Shown: positions 6,708 through 13,701 of the stretch, piece after piece
Position numbering within the stretch: position 1 is the stretch's first letter
How the letters are laid out: each line of letters starts with the position of its first letter
Assembly: GCA_903890265.1 (NCBI GenBank)
Contig: CAITAM010000591.1
Location: 1 to 14,012 of the forward strand
Direction: 5' to 3'
DNA: 14,012 nucleotides
Source: an uncultured Pseudomonadota bacterium
Lineage (GTDB): Bacteria; Pseudomonadota; Gammaproteobacteria; Steroidobacterales; Steroidobacteraceae
Notes under the pieces: generated by a model
Databases searched by the model: none
What the model saw: only the letters and a program-made list of their open reading frames with translations
What the model was told of the DNA's origin: nothing
Made by a program: the position numbers and the translations under genes

Positions 6708-7190
6708 CTAGGGCAGCTCGGCAACCAGCTCGACACCGACGAGAAAGCCCGGGTCGGCCAGATGTTTCACTTCAATGAAACTCGCGGCCGGCAGGTTGTC
6801 CTTCGAGTAGACCTTCAGTCGCTGGTCGGCGAGTGCGATCAGCTTCGGCATGTCGGTGGTGTAGAGGCGCTCGACCGCGACGTTTTCGAAGCCAGCGCCG
6901 TTCGCCTTCAGTGTGGTGGCGAGATTGGTGTAGACCGCACCGAGCTGCCCGCCCATGTCGTCGGGCGAGATGAGCTGCCCCTGGGCGTCGACCGGCAGCG
7001 TCATGGAGATGTAGATGGTCTTGCCCACCTTCACCGCCTGCGAGTACCCGAGTCCGCCCTCGTATTCCCCGAGGTGATACGTCGAGCGAAAGCGCGACGG
7101 CGCCTCGGGCGCTTCGCAGCCGCCGATCCCGGCGAGCAGCAGAGCCGCCGGCCAGAGGGCCGCGACGCGGCGTGCACGAGTCCAAACCAT
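6708..7190 (-). CDS. RidA/YjgF-fold predicted lipoprotein lacking the catalytic arginine
   Basis: A 160-residue protein. Residues 1-24 look like a lipoprotein signal (two arginines, then a hydrophobic run AALWPAALLLAGIGG) ending at Cys25, so the mature domain would be tethered to a membrane outside the cytoplasm. From about residue 44 it follows the Rid (YjgF/YER057c/UK114) fold: GLGYSQAVKVGKTIYISMTLPVD, then QLGAVYTNLATTLKANGAG, and a C-terminal PAASFIEVKHL. In RidA enamine/imine deaminases this last block reads PARS, with the catalytic Arg (105 in E. coli); here the residue is Ala136. Deaminase activity is therefore doubtful. The ATG at 7190 is chosen over the open frame to 7316 because AGGGGG stands eight bases before it and the signal peptide begins there. 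It may share a transcript with gshA, which starts 64 bases downstream. Confidence 0.85.
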   Translation of the reverse strand: MVWTRARRVAALWPAALLLAGIGGCEAPEAPSRFRSTYHLGEYEGGLGYSQAVKVGKTIYISMTLPVDAQGQLISPDDMGGQLGAVYTNLATTLKANGAGFENVAVERLYTTDMPKLIALADQRLKVYSKDNLPAASFIEVKHLADPGFLVGVELVAELP

Positions 7191-7198
7191 GAGCGCGA

Positions 7199-7204
7199 CC
7201 CCCT
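7199..7204 (-). promoter_or_regulatory. Ribosome binding site of the RidA-like gene
   Basis: On the minus strand AGGGGG precedes the ATG at 7190 by eight bases. It settles the start of the lipoprotein against the longer open frame. Confidence 0.75.
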
Positions 7205-7275
7205 GCGAAGTGACAATGCACCGCCTCGCCCCCGGCGATCGCCGGCGCGGGCCGGGCACCGCCGCAGCCACCCGA

Positions 7276-7311
7276 GGATCGGGCAGTGCCCGGGCATTGT
7301 ACGGCCGATCC
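7276..7311. repeat. Nested inverted repeat in the divergent intergenic region
   Basis: GGATCGG (7276-7282) and CCGATCC (7305-7311) are perfect 7-base inverted arms. Between them lies CAGTGCCCGGGCATTG (7284-7299), a 16-base palindrome with a single G/T mismatch. A separate perfect 14-base palindrome, CCGGCGATCGCCGG, is at 7232-7245. The region 7191-7435 separates the divergent RidA-like and DUF2845 genes and holds no other coding evidence. These dyads could be operators or leader structures of the RidA-like transcript. GC-rich DNA forms chance dyads easily, but the nesting is notable. Confidence 0.4.
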
Positions 7312-7435
7312 GCCACCGGGCGTGCGCCCCGCGTGCCGACCCCGGTGGGCCACGGCTCGGCAGGGCCGTACCGTCAAGCGAGGGTAAAGCGTTCTTAACG
7401 CCTGCCGGCGCGCACGCTTCAGTATGATACGGGGC

Positions 7436-7768
7436 ATGAAAAGACCAGCGCTGTGGTGGGTGGCCCTGGCCTGCGTGATCGCCGGGCAGGCGGCCTCTGC
7501 CGAGGACTTCTACTGCGGGGATAAGGTGATTTCGACCGGCATGACGCCAGGCGAAGTGGTGGCCGCGTGCGGCAAGCCGGCTGACGTGCACGTCAACCCA
7601 CCCGTCCGTCACCGGCATGGCTACGGCCACGACTCGTTCGAGGAAATCATCGAACCCGGCAGCGAAGTCTGGACCTTCAATTTCGGCGCGACCCGGCTGA
7701 TGGAGCGCGTGGTCTTTGTCGGCGGTGTGGTCACCGAGACCACCGCGCTCGGCCGATACGGCTACTAG
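7436..7768 (+). CDS. Exported DUF2845-type protein
   Basis: A 110-residue protein with a Sec signal peptide: MKRP, then WWVALACVIAGQ, and a cleavage site after ASA near residue 22. The mature part begins EDFYCGDKVISTGMTPGEVVAACGKP. This pattern of Cys-Gly, a lysine, 'G...GEV...CGKP' and a later WTF strand is that of the short DUF2845 periplasmic proteins of Proteobacteria, whose function is unknown. Cys27 and Cys45 could form a disulfide. A histidine-rich loop, RHRHGYGH at 58-65, is a possible metal site but not a known family feature. The start could also be the ATG at 7424; 7436 gives the more usual signal peptide. TATGAT at 7423-7428 resembles a -10 box, which would place transcription start almost on the ATG. 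A perfect hairpin begins at the stop codon. Confidence 0.75.
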   Translation: MKRPALWWVALACVIAGQAASAEDFYCGDKVISTGMTPGEVVAACGKPADVHVNPPVRHRHGYGHDSFEEIIEPGSEVWTFNFGATRLMERVVFVGGVVTETTALGRYGY

Positions 7769-7823
7769 CGGCACGCGCCGCTGTGGCATTCTGGGCCGTG
7801 GGTCCTGTAAGCGGCGGGCCGCT
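7767..7823 (+). repeat. Two hairpins with identical arms between DUF2845 gene and thiolase
   Basis: AGCGGC-ACGC-GCCGCT at 7767-7782, starting inside the DUF2845 stop codon, and AGCGGC-GG-GCCGCT at 7810-7823 share the same perfect 6-base arms and differ only in the loop. Both lie in the 97-base gap before the thiolase. Neither is followed by a T run, so they are not standard intrinsic terminators. They may reduce read-through, protect a processed 3' end, or bind a protein as direct or inverted copies. Confidence 0.45.
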
Positions 7824-7854
7824 GCATGGTGTGGCGGCGCCGGTGTCGGGTCCC

Positions 7855-7859
7855 GGAGG
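7855..7859 (+). promoter_or_regulatory. Ribosome binding site of the thiolase
   Basis: GGAGG six bases before the ATG at 7866. It sets the thiolase start; the 50 open codons upstream are not thiolase-like. Confidence 0.8.
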
Positions 7860-7865
7860 CTCCCC

Positions 7866-9146
7866 ATGCTCGTTGGCGGTCAACCTCACCGGGTCGCGAT
7901 CGTAGGCGGCACCCGCATCCCGTTTGCGCGTGCACAGGGCGCCTATGCCGACGTGGGCAACCAGGACATGCTCACGGCCGCGCTGGCGGCACTCGTCGCC
8001 CGCTTCGGCCTGGAAGGTGCTGAGCTGGGCGAGGTCGCCGCCGGTGCCGTGCTCAAGCACTCAAGCCAGTGGAACCTGACCCGCGAGTGCGTGCTGGGCG
8101 CGGGCCTCGCGCCGACCACGCCGGGCGTCGACCTCACCCGAGCCTGCGGCACGAGCCTCGAGGCGGCTGTGCTGGTCGCCAACAAGATTGCACTCGGCCA
8201 GATCGAGTCCGGGATCGCCGCCGGCGTCGACACGGCGAGCGATGCGCCGATCGTCTTCGGGCGTGAATACCAGCAGCTGCTGCTCGAGAGCTTCCGAGGC
8301 AAGACCGCCGCCGCGCGCCTCAGGCCCTGGCTGCGCTTTCGCCCCCGCTTCCTCAAGCCCGTCGCACCGTCGGTAACCGAACCCCGCACCGGCCTGTCGA
8401 TGGGCCAGAGCACCGAGCGCATGGCGAAGGCCTTCGGTATCGGGCGCGCCGAGCAGGACCTGCTCGCCCTCACGAGCCACCAGCGTGCGGCGCGTGCTTA
8501 CGACGAGGGGTTCTTTTCCGACCTCGTCGTGCCCTTCCACGGTCTTGCCGCGGACAATACGCTGCGCCGCGACACCTCGATCGAACAGCTCTCGCGCCTG
8601 AAACCCGCTTTCGATCCCGACCATGGCACGCTGACTGCCGGCAACTCGACCGCCATGACGGACGGCGCCGCTGCGGTGCTCCTAGCAAGCGAGCGATGGG
8701 CCCGGAGCCGTGCGCTGCCGGTGCAGGCCTACCTGAGCTACGCCAAGGTCGCGGCGGTGGATTTTGTCGGTCGCGACGGCCTCCTGATTGCACCGGCATT
8801 CGCGGTGCCACGGATGCTGGCCGACGCCGGGCTCACGCTCCAGGACTTCGATTTCTACGAGATCCACGAGGCGTTCGCCGCGCAGGTGCTCTGCACGCTG
8901 CGCGCGTGGGAGTCGGCCGACTTCTGCCGTGACCGACTGGGGCTTGCAGCACCGCTCGGCGCCATCGACCGCGACAAGCTGAACGTGACGGGCTCGTCGC
9001 TTGCGCTCGGCCATCCGTTCGCGGCGACCGGTGCGCGGATACTGGCCACGCTCGCGAAGCTGCTCAGTACACGGGGCGGGAAGCGGGGTCTGGTGTCGAT
9101 CTGCACCGCCGGCGGCATGGGCGTCACGGCCATCGTCGAACGCTGA
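7866..9146 (+). CDS. Thiolase (acetyl-CoA C-acyltransferase, FadI-like)
   Basis: A 426-residue thiolase that cleaves or forms beta-ketoacyl-CoA. The nucleophile is Cys94 in LTRACGTSLEAA. The C-terminal catalytic set is His334 in YEIHEAFAAQ, His383 in LGHPFAATG and the acid/base Cys413 in ICTAGGMG, so the enzyme looks fully active. The insert region with FRPRFLKP and the overall length are closer to the long FadI/trifunctional-beta type than to the ~390-residue biosynthetic PhaA/AtoB type. A cytoplasmic role in fatty-acid beta-oxidation is therefore more likely than dedicated PHB synthesis, though acetoacetyl-CoA supply to phaC cannot be excluded. No fadJ/fadB partner is adjacent. The degenerate FAH-family gene begins 10 bases after its stop, which argues for co-translation. 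Confidence 0.92.
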   Translation: MLVGGQPHRVAIVGGTRIPFARAQGAYADVGNQDMLTAALAALVARFGLEGAELGEVAAGAVLKHSSQWNLTRECVLGAGLAPTTPGVDLTRACGTSLEAAVLVANKIALGQIESGIAAGVDTASDAPIVFGREYQQLLLESFRGKTAAARLRPWLRFRPRFLKPVAPSVTEPRTGLSMGQSTERMAKAFGIGRAEQDLLALTSHQRAARAYDEGFFSDLVVPFHGLAADNTLRRDTSIEQLSRLKPAFDPDHGTLTAGNSTAMTDGAAAVLLASERWARSRALPVQAYLSYAKVAAVDFVGRDGLLIAPAFAVPRMLADAGLTLQDFDFYEIHEAFAAQVLCTLRAWESADFCRDRLGLAAPLGAIDRDKLNVTGSSLALGHPFAATGARILATLAKLLSTRGGKRGLVSICTAGGMGVTAIVER

Positions 9147-9156
9147 CGCCGCCGCC

Positions 9157-10038
9157 ATGAAACTGGCCAGCCTCGGCGGCAGTGGCGACGGTCGGCTCGT
9201 TCTGGTCGACGCCGGCCTGACGCGCTGCGTGCGCACGACCGGCATCGCCGGCACGCTGCAGGACCTGCTCGACGACTGGGACCGGCTGATGCCCCGCCTC
9301 AGGGATCTCGATTCCGCGCTGGACGCGTATCAGGCGAAGGGTGCCGAGGAGTTTGCGGTGACACGCTGCACCGCGCCGCTGCCAAGACCGCCGGCGCGAC
9401 TCGATGCGCTGGCCGACTCGTCGCCTTCACCCGTCGGACCGTCGGTCATGCTGCGCGACGCGGGTGGTGCGGAGGTGCTCTCGGCGACGGCCGACGTGGC
9501 CGTCGCACGCACCACGGTAGCGATCCGCTGCTGCCCCGGCATTGCGGTCGTCACGGCGGACGTCCCTCTGCAGAGCACGGCGGATGACATCCACCGCCGC
9601 AAGGACATCCGGTTGCTGGTCGCCACCAATCAGTGGTGGCTCGGCACGCCCGGTGCCTCGGCCGAGTTCGACGCCAACCGGGCAACGGCATTTTCCGCCA
9701 GTGCCGTGACACCGGACGGGCTTGGCAGTGCGTGGGATGGCAGGCTGCTGCGTGTGTCCCTGCACGGCGCGGTCAACGGCACGGCGCCGGGCACGGGTGC
9801 TGTCGGCGACGAGGTCTGGTGCGACTTTCCCGCGCTCATCGAGAAGGCAGTGCGCAACCGTCCGCTGCGCGCCGGCACGGTTCTCGGCGTGAGCTTCACG
9901 GACAGCTCGCTTGCAAAGGCCCCGCCCCTCGCCCTCGGCGACCGAGTGACCATCGACGTGCGTGACCCGGGCGGCCACAGTCCATTCGGGGTCATTTCGC
10001 AGCGACTGAGCCGCGCGCACCGCTCGACGCCCGGCTGA
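9157..10038 (+). CDS. Degenerate fumarylacetoacetate-hydrolase-family protein (likely pseudoenzyme)
   Basis: A 293-residue protein recognisably derived from the two-domain bacterial FAH family (usually about 330 residues). The family N-terminus is present: MKLASL, GDGRLVLV, and IAGTLQDLLDDWDRLMPRL up to APLPRP at 73-78. So is the end: RATAFSASAVTPDGLGSAW (175-193), DFPALIEKAVRNRPLRAGTV (223-242) and LGDRVTIDV with HSPFGVISQ (260-282). The middle is changed. The block that normally reads DGSAY...NHV with a basic helix is absent. The metal-binding ExE before VAV is Cys126-Pro-Gly128. The ND before the next strand is Asn158-Gln159, and the usual Lys of SKPATAF is Asn174. Family chemistry (C-C hydrolysis or decarboxylation with Mg2+) is therefore unlikely. 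The frame is intact, uses host-like codons and follows the thiolase by 10 bases. Other reading frames in the middle do not restore the motifs. Its present function is unknown. Confidence 0.8.
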   Translation: MKLASLGGSGDGRLVLVDAGLTRCVRTTGIAGTLQDLLDDWDRLMPRLRDLDSALDAYQAKGAEEFAVTRCTAPLPRPPARLDALADSSPSPVGPSVMLRDAGGAEVLSATADVAVARTTVAIRCCPGIAVVTADVPLQSTADDIHRRKDIRLLVATNQWWLGTPGASAEFDANRATAFSASAVTPDGLGSAWDGRLLRVSLHGAVNGTAPGTGAVGDEVWCDFPALIEKAVRNRPLRAGTVLGVSFTDSSLAKAPPLALGDRVTIDVRDPGGHSPFGVISQRLSRAHRSTPG

Positions 10039-10040
10039 GG

Positions 10041-10091
10041 CCGGTAAAGACCGGAATATCATCGACTTGCAGCAGCCCGGGGTCGCCGGGC
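10041..10091 (+). terminator. Tandem GC hairpins after the FAH-like gene (possible termination region)
   Basis: CCGGT-AAAG-ACCGG (10041-10054) starts two bases after the stop, and GCCCGG-GGTCG-CCGGGC (10075-10091) follows. No T run trails either, so intrinsic termination is uncertain. The remaining gap to gabD (to 10234) has a 7-base inverted pair, GCCTGCC (10138-10144) and GGCAGGC (10181-10187), and no convincing promoter. Confidence 0.35.
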
Positions 10092-10234
10092 GCGCCTGAC
10101 GCGTCGCCAAGTCCACCGGCGATGCAGCACAATAGCGGCCTGCCGCGGTGCCCCTTGCCCGCGCACGGTTTCCCTCACCGGGCAGGCGCCGGACACGCGC
10201 CCGCCCCACGCCAACGCCAGGTGGTTCACTCATC

Positions 10235-11704
10235 ATGCATCCTTCCCTCGACCTCAAGAACCCGGATCTCTTCCGCGAGCTCTGCTACATCGACGGCCAT
10301 TGGGTCGGTGCCGACAGTGGCGCGACCTTCGACGTGATCTACAAAGCCGATGGCAGCCGGCTCGGCAAGAGCCCGGCCTGTGGCACCGCCGAAACCCGCC
10401 GGGCGATCGAGGCCGCCAAGGCCGCCATGCCGGCCTGGGCCGCGCGCTCGGCGCTTGAGCGCGGCAAGATCCTCAGGCGCCTCGCGGCGCTGATGATGGA
10501 ACACCAGGAAGACCTGGCGCGCCTCATGACCGCCGAGCAGGGCAAGCCGCTCGCCGAGGCCCGGGGCGAGGTCGGCTATGCCGCTTCGTTCTTCGATTGG
10601 TTCGCCGAAGAGGGCCGGCGCGTTTACGGAGAGATCATTCCCGGCCCGCAGGGGGATCGCCGCCTGCTCGCGCTGCGCCAGCCGATTGGCGTCGTCGGTG
10701 CCATCACGCCGTGGAACTTCCCGTCGGCGATGATTACGCGCAAGGCCGCGCCGGCCCTGGCCGCCGGTTGCACCTTCGTCGTCAAGCCGGCCGAAGCCAC
10801 GCCGTACTCGGCGTTCGCACTCGCGGTCCTCGCCGAACAGGCCGGCGTCCCTCCCGGAGTGTTCAACGTACTTACCGGGTCGCCGAACGATATTGGCCTC
10901 GAGCTCACCAGCAACCCGATCATCGCCAAGATGTCCTTCACCGGCTCGACCGCGGTCGGCAAGCGACTGATGGCGCAGTGCGCGACCACGGTCAAGAAGG
11001 TGTCGCTGGAACTCGGCGGCAACGCGCCGTTCATCGTTTTCGCGGATGCCGACCTCGATGCGGCGGTTACCGGGGCAATGGCGAGCAAGTACCGCAATGC
11101 CGGCCAGACCTGTGTCTGCGCCAACCGGGTGCTGGTTGAGGATGCCGTGTATGACGCCTTTGCCGCGAAGCTGATCGAGGCAACGCGGGCCTTGCGAGTC
11201 GGCGACGGCCTTGCGGGTCCCACCGAGCAGGGCCCTCTGATCAACGAAAAGGCCGTGGAGAAGGTCGAAGACCATGTTGCCGATGCGATCGCACACGGCG
11301 CGAAGCTCGCGCTCGGTGGCAAGCGGCACAGTCTCGGCGGCACGTTCTACGAGCCGACCGTGCTCACCGAAGTCACGCCGGCGATGAAGGTCGCCCGCGA
11401 GGAGACGTTCGGCCCCGTCGCACCGCTGTTCCGGTTCAAGACCGAGGCGGAGGCGATCCGGCTCGCGAACGACACGGAATTCGGCCTTGCGGCGTACTTC
11501 TATACGCGCGACCTCGGACGCACCTGGCGGGTATCGGAAGCGCTGGAATACGGCATGGTCGGCGTGAATACCGGGATCATCAGCACCGCAGAGGCCCCGT
11601 TCGGCGGCTGGAAGCAGTCAGGTATCGGCCGGGAAGGCTCGAGCCACGGCATCACCGATTACACCGAAATCAAGTACGTGTGCGTGGCCGGCCTCGCACC
11701 CTGA
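10235..11704 (+). CDS. gabD: Succinate-semialdehyde dehydrogenase (GabD type)
   Basis: A 489-residue NAD(P)-dependent aldehyde dehydrogenase, near the 482 residues of E. coli GabD. It oxidises succinate semialdehyde to succinate, the last step of the GABA shunt and of 4-hydroxybutyrate breakdown. The catalytic Cys293 lies in GQTCVCANR; this CVC form, with a second cysteine two residues on, is characteristic of GabD enzymes. Glu259 in LELGGNAPF is the general base. PWNFPSAM, the FTGSTAVGK cofactor-binding turn, EETFGPV and the C-terminal PFGGWKQSGIGREG are all present. The ATG at 10235 is preferred over upstream open codons because AGGTGG (10219-10224) precedes it and the family N-terminus fits. 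No gabT or gabP is in the window. The MFS pump begins 22 bases after the stop. Confidence 0.9.
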   Translation: MHPSLDLKNPDLFRELCYIDGHWVGADSGATFDVIYKADGSRLGKSPACGTAETRRAIEAAKAAMPAWAARSALERGKILRRLAALMMEHQEDLARLMTAEQGKPLAEARGEVGYAASFFDWFAEEGRRVYGEIIPGPQGDRRLLALRQPIGVVGAITPWNFPSAMITRKAAPALAAGCTFVVKPAEATPYSAFALAVLAEQAGVPPGVFNVLTGSPNDIGLELTSNPIIAKMSFTGSTAVGKRLMAQCATTVKKVSLELGGNAPFIVFADADLDAAVTGAMASKYRNAGQTCVCANRVLVEDAVYDAFAAKLIEATRALRVGDGLAGPTEQGPLINEKAVEKVEDHVADAIAHGAKLALGGKRHSLGGTFYEPTVLTEVTPAMKVAREETFGPVAPLFRFKTEAEAIRLANDTEFGLAAYFYTRDLGRTWRVSEALEYGMVGVNTGIISTAEAPFGGWKQSGIGREGSSHGITDYTEIKYVCVAGLAP

Positions 11705-11726
11705 GGGTGCGGCACCGGATCAAGCC

Positions 11727-12965
11727 GTGAGCGGGACCGCGGAGCCTGGCGCGCGCGCGCAGGACAGGCGTGCGCCATCGGGCGCGCTCCTGCCGCTGCT
11801 CGCAGCAATCACCGCCGTCGGCGCCATTACCCTGAACATCTACCTGCCCGCGCGACCCGCGGCGCAGGCGGAGTTCAACGCGTCGGCCTTCGCCACGGGC
11901 CTGACCGTGAGCCTTGCGGGCGTGGCGTTCGCCATAGGCCTGCTGTGCTACGGCCCGTGGTCCGATCGCCGCGGGCGACGGCCCGTGATCCTGGCGGGGC
12001 TTGGCCTCTTCACCGTCGGCACGGCTGTCGCCGCGGGCGCCACGTCGATGACGATGCTGATCGCCGGCCGTGTCATCCAGGCGCTTGGCAGCGCGGCCGG
12101 CGTCACGGTGGGCCGCGCGGTCGTCAGCGACGTGTTCCCGCGCGAGGAGATCGCGAGAAGCCTTGCCTACCTGACGATGGTGGTGGCGGTGGCCAATGCT
12201 CTCGCGCCGTCTGCCGGCGGCCTGCTGACGCACTGGTACAGCTGGCGTGCCGTGTTCGCCGCGCTGCTCGTCGCTGCTGCCGGCGTGTTCTACTGGACGG
12301 CGAGTTCCCTGCCAGAGACCTTGCGACCGCTGTCGCGCCCGCCGCCCTCGGGCGGTATCACACGAACCATCACCGCACTCCTCTGCGAACCCACCTTCCT
12401 CGCCTGTGCGCTGCAGAACATCGTCGTGTACGCGGCCTTTCTCGTGTTTGCTTCGTACATGCCCTTCGTCATGACGCGTGCGCTCGGCGCGTCAGTCGCC
12501 GGTTACGGCGCCTGGTATCTATTAATCGCGCTCGGTTATTTCCTTGGCAATTTCGCGGTGACCCGACTCACGACGCACGTGGGCAGCTCGCGTCTGCTGC
12601 GTGCCGGCGTCACGATCCAGATGCTCGCGTCGCTGCTGGCACTGGCACTGGCCGCACTCCATTACTGGCACCCGCTGGCCGTCTTCGGCCCGTGGCTCGT
12701 GCTCGCGTTCGGCCAGGGACTGATCTTGCCGAGTGTCACGGCGACGGCGGTCGCATTGCGTCCGGCGGCTGCCGGCACGGCGGCTGGACTGCTCGGCTTC
12801 CTGCAGCAGATCGGTGCGGCCGTTGCGGTTCAATCCATGGCGATTGCCTCGTTCACGAGCCCGGTCCCGGTGTCCGCCTTCATCGCCCTGGTCTGCACGG
12901 CCGCGTGGCTGGCAGCGATCATGAGCGGCCCGCTGCTTGAATACCGACCGGCAGCGGGCACCTGA
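11727..12965 (+). CDS. Bcr/CflA-family MFS drug efflux transporter
   Basis: A 412-residue inner-membrane protein with about 12 hydrophobic segments, the normal MFS layout. Members export small toxic molecules (bicyclomycin, chloramphenicol-type drugs, sulfonamides) by proton antiport. Family signs are the TM1 end LNIYLPARPAAQAEF (36-50), MFS motif A at GPWSDRRGRRPV (76-87), GRVIQALGSAAGVTVGRAVVSD for TM4, and GLLTHWYSWRAVF at the end of TM6. The usual YLPALPA has an Arg here (YLPARPA). The start is a GTG at 11727, 22 bases after gabD, without a strong ribosome site. TGATG at 12963-12967 overlaps its stop with the start of the VOC protein, implying translational coupling. CTATTA rare leucine codons occur near 12527. 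The actual substrate cannot be told. Confidence 0.9.
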   Translation: MSGTAEPGARAQDRRAPSGALLPLLAAITAVGAITLNIYLPARPAAQAEFNASAFATGLTVSLAGVAFAIGLLCYGPWSDRRGRRPVILAGLGLFTVGTAVAAGATSMTMLIAGRVIQALGSAAGVTVGRAVVSDVFPREEIARSLAYLTMVVAVANALAPSAGGLLTHWYSWRAVFAALLVAAAGVFYWTASSLPETLRPLSRPPPSGGITRTITALLCEPTFLACALQNIVVYAAFLVFASYMPFVMTRALGASVAGYGAWYLLIALGYFLGNFAVTRLTTHVGSSRLLRAGVTIQMLASLLALALAALHYWHPLAVFGPWLVLAFGQGLILPSVTATAVALRPAAAGTAAGLLGFLQQIGAAVAVQSMAIASFTSPVPVSAFIALVCTAAWLAAIMSGPLLEYRPAAGT

Positions 12966-13660
12966 TGGAGCTCGGTGACTTTCTCGAGGTGTCGGTCGCC
13001 ACGGAAGACATCCTCCGGTCGTACGACTTCTACCTCGGTCTCGGTTTCACGGGCATCGAGGGCAGCGACGTGCTGGGCTACCGTTACGGCGTTGTCAGCG
13101 ACGGCACCGTCGCCATCGGCCTGCACGCGACCGACGCGCCGCCGCTCGCCTTGACCTTCGTCCGCGACAACCTCGCCCGCCATGTCGGCACGCTCGAGGC
13201 ACTGGGACTTGCACCCGAGGACGTGCAGCTCGGTGACCACGTTTTTAACCGCCTGTCGTTCCCGGGTCCGGGAATCGCGCTGCGCCTCGTGGAGGCACGG
13301 ACGTACTCGCCCGTCGGTCAGGTCGGCGAATCACTGCTCGGGCGCTTCGACGAACTGCGTCTTCCCGCCCACGATCCGCAGGAGAGCAGCGGATTCTTCG
13401 TCAATCTCGGCTTCGCCGGCACCGAGGAGGGAGACGACTGCACCGTCGCGTGTGGCGGCCTGACCGTGCGGCTGCCTTTGGCCGGCGGCCTGAAGCGGCC
13501 GGCACTGCAGTTCGCGACGCGGGACGTCGCCGACCTCGCCCGGCGCCTCGAGCGCGGCGGCTACCGCTACCGGCTGACCCGGGAAGGTCAGAGCCCGGGC
13601 CCGAGCCTCGAGCTCACCGCACCGGAAGGCACCCTGCTGCGGGTCGCCGTCACGCCCTAG
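12965..13660 (+). CDS. Two-domain VOC (glyoxalase/bleomycin-resistance fold) protein
   Basis: A 231-residue protein made of two VOC halves. The first (about 1-112) begins FLEVSVATEDILRSYDFYLGLGFTGIEG and ends in GIALRLVEAR. The second (about 118-231) contains FDELRLPAHDPQESSGFFVNLGF and ends in LELTAPEGTLLRVAV. Each carries the 'xx-S-xx-FY/F-xx-LGF' helix and a final E/L-R-strand that is the VOC repeat. The family includes glyoxalase I, extradiol dioxygenases and antibiotic-binding or -modifying proteins. Regular metal ligands (a His near the first strand, Glu at the end of each half) are not obvious, so it may bind rather than convert its ligand. Its ATG overlaps the efflux pump's stop, so the two products probably serve the same compound. 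The gene ends 41 bases before a convergent gene. Confidence 0.78.
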   Translation: MELGDFLEVSVATEDILRSYDFYLGLGFTGIEGSDVLGYRYGVVSDGTVAIGLHATDAPPLALTFVRDNLARHVGTLEALGLAPEDVQLGDHVFNRLSFPGPGIALRLVEARTYSPVGQVGESLLGRFDELRLPAHDPQESSGFFVNLGFAGTEEGDDCTVACGGLTVRLPLAGGLKRPALQFATRDVADLARRLERGGYRYRLTREGQSPGPSLELTAPEGTLLRVAVTP

Positions 13661-13701
13661 CGGAAGCCAGACTGTGCCCGGTCGGCCGCAGTCACCCCCC
13701 G

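Noticed and set aside
7866..9146. Calling the thiolase phaA as part of a PHB operon
   Set aside because: Length and insert region are closer to the FadI type, and it is 4 kb from phaC with other genes and both strands in between.
9390..9560. Compensating frameshifts hiding an active FAH core
   Set aside because: The other two plus-strand frames were read through this stretch and do not contain the DGSAY, ExE or NDxSLR blocks.
10226..11329. 367-codon open frame on the minus strand opposite gabD
   Set aside because: Antisense shadow of a conserved dehydrogenase; composition-driven.
13670..13693. GACTG...CAGTC hairpin as a bidirectional terminator between the VOC gene and the convergent membrane gene
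   Set aside because: Only a 5-base stem with a 14-base loop and no T run; not distinguishable from chance.
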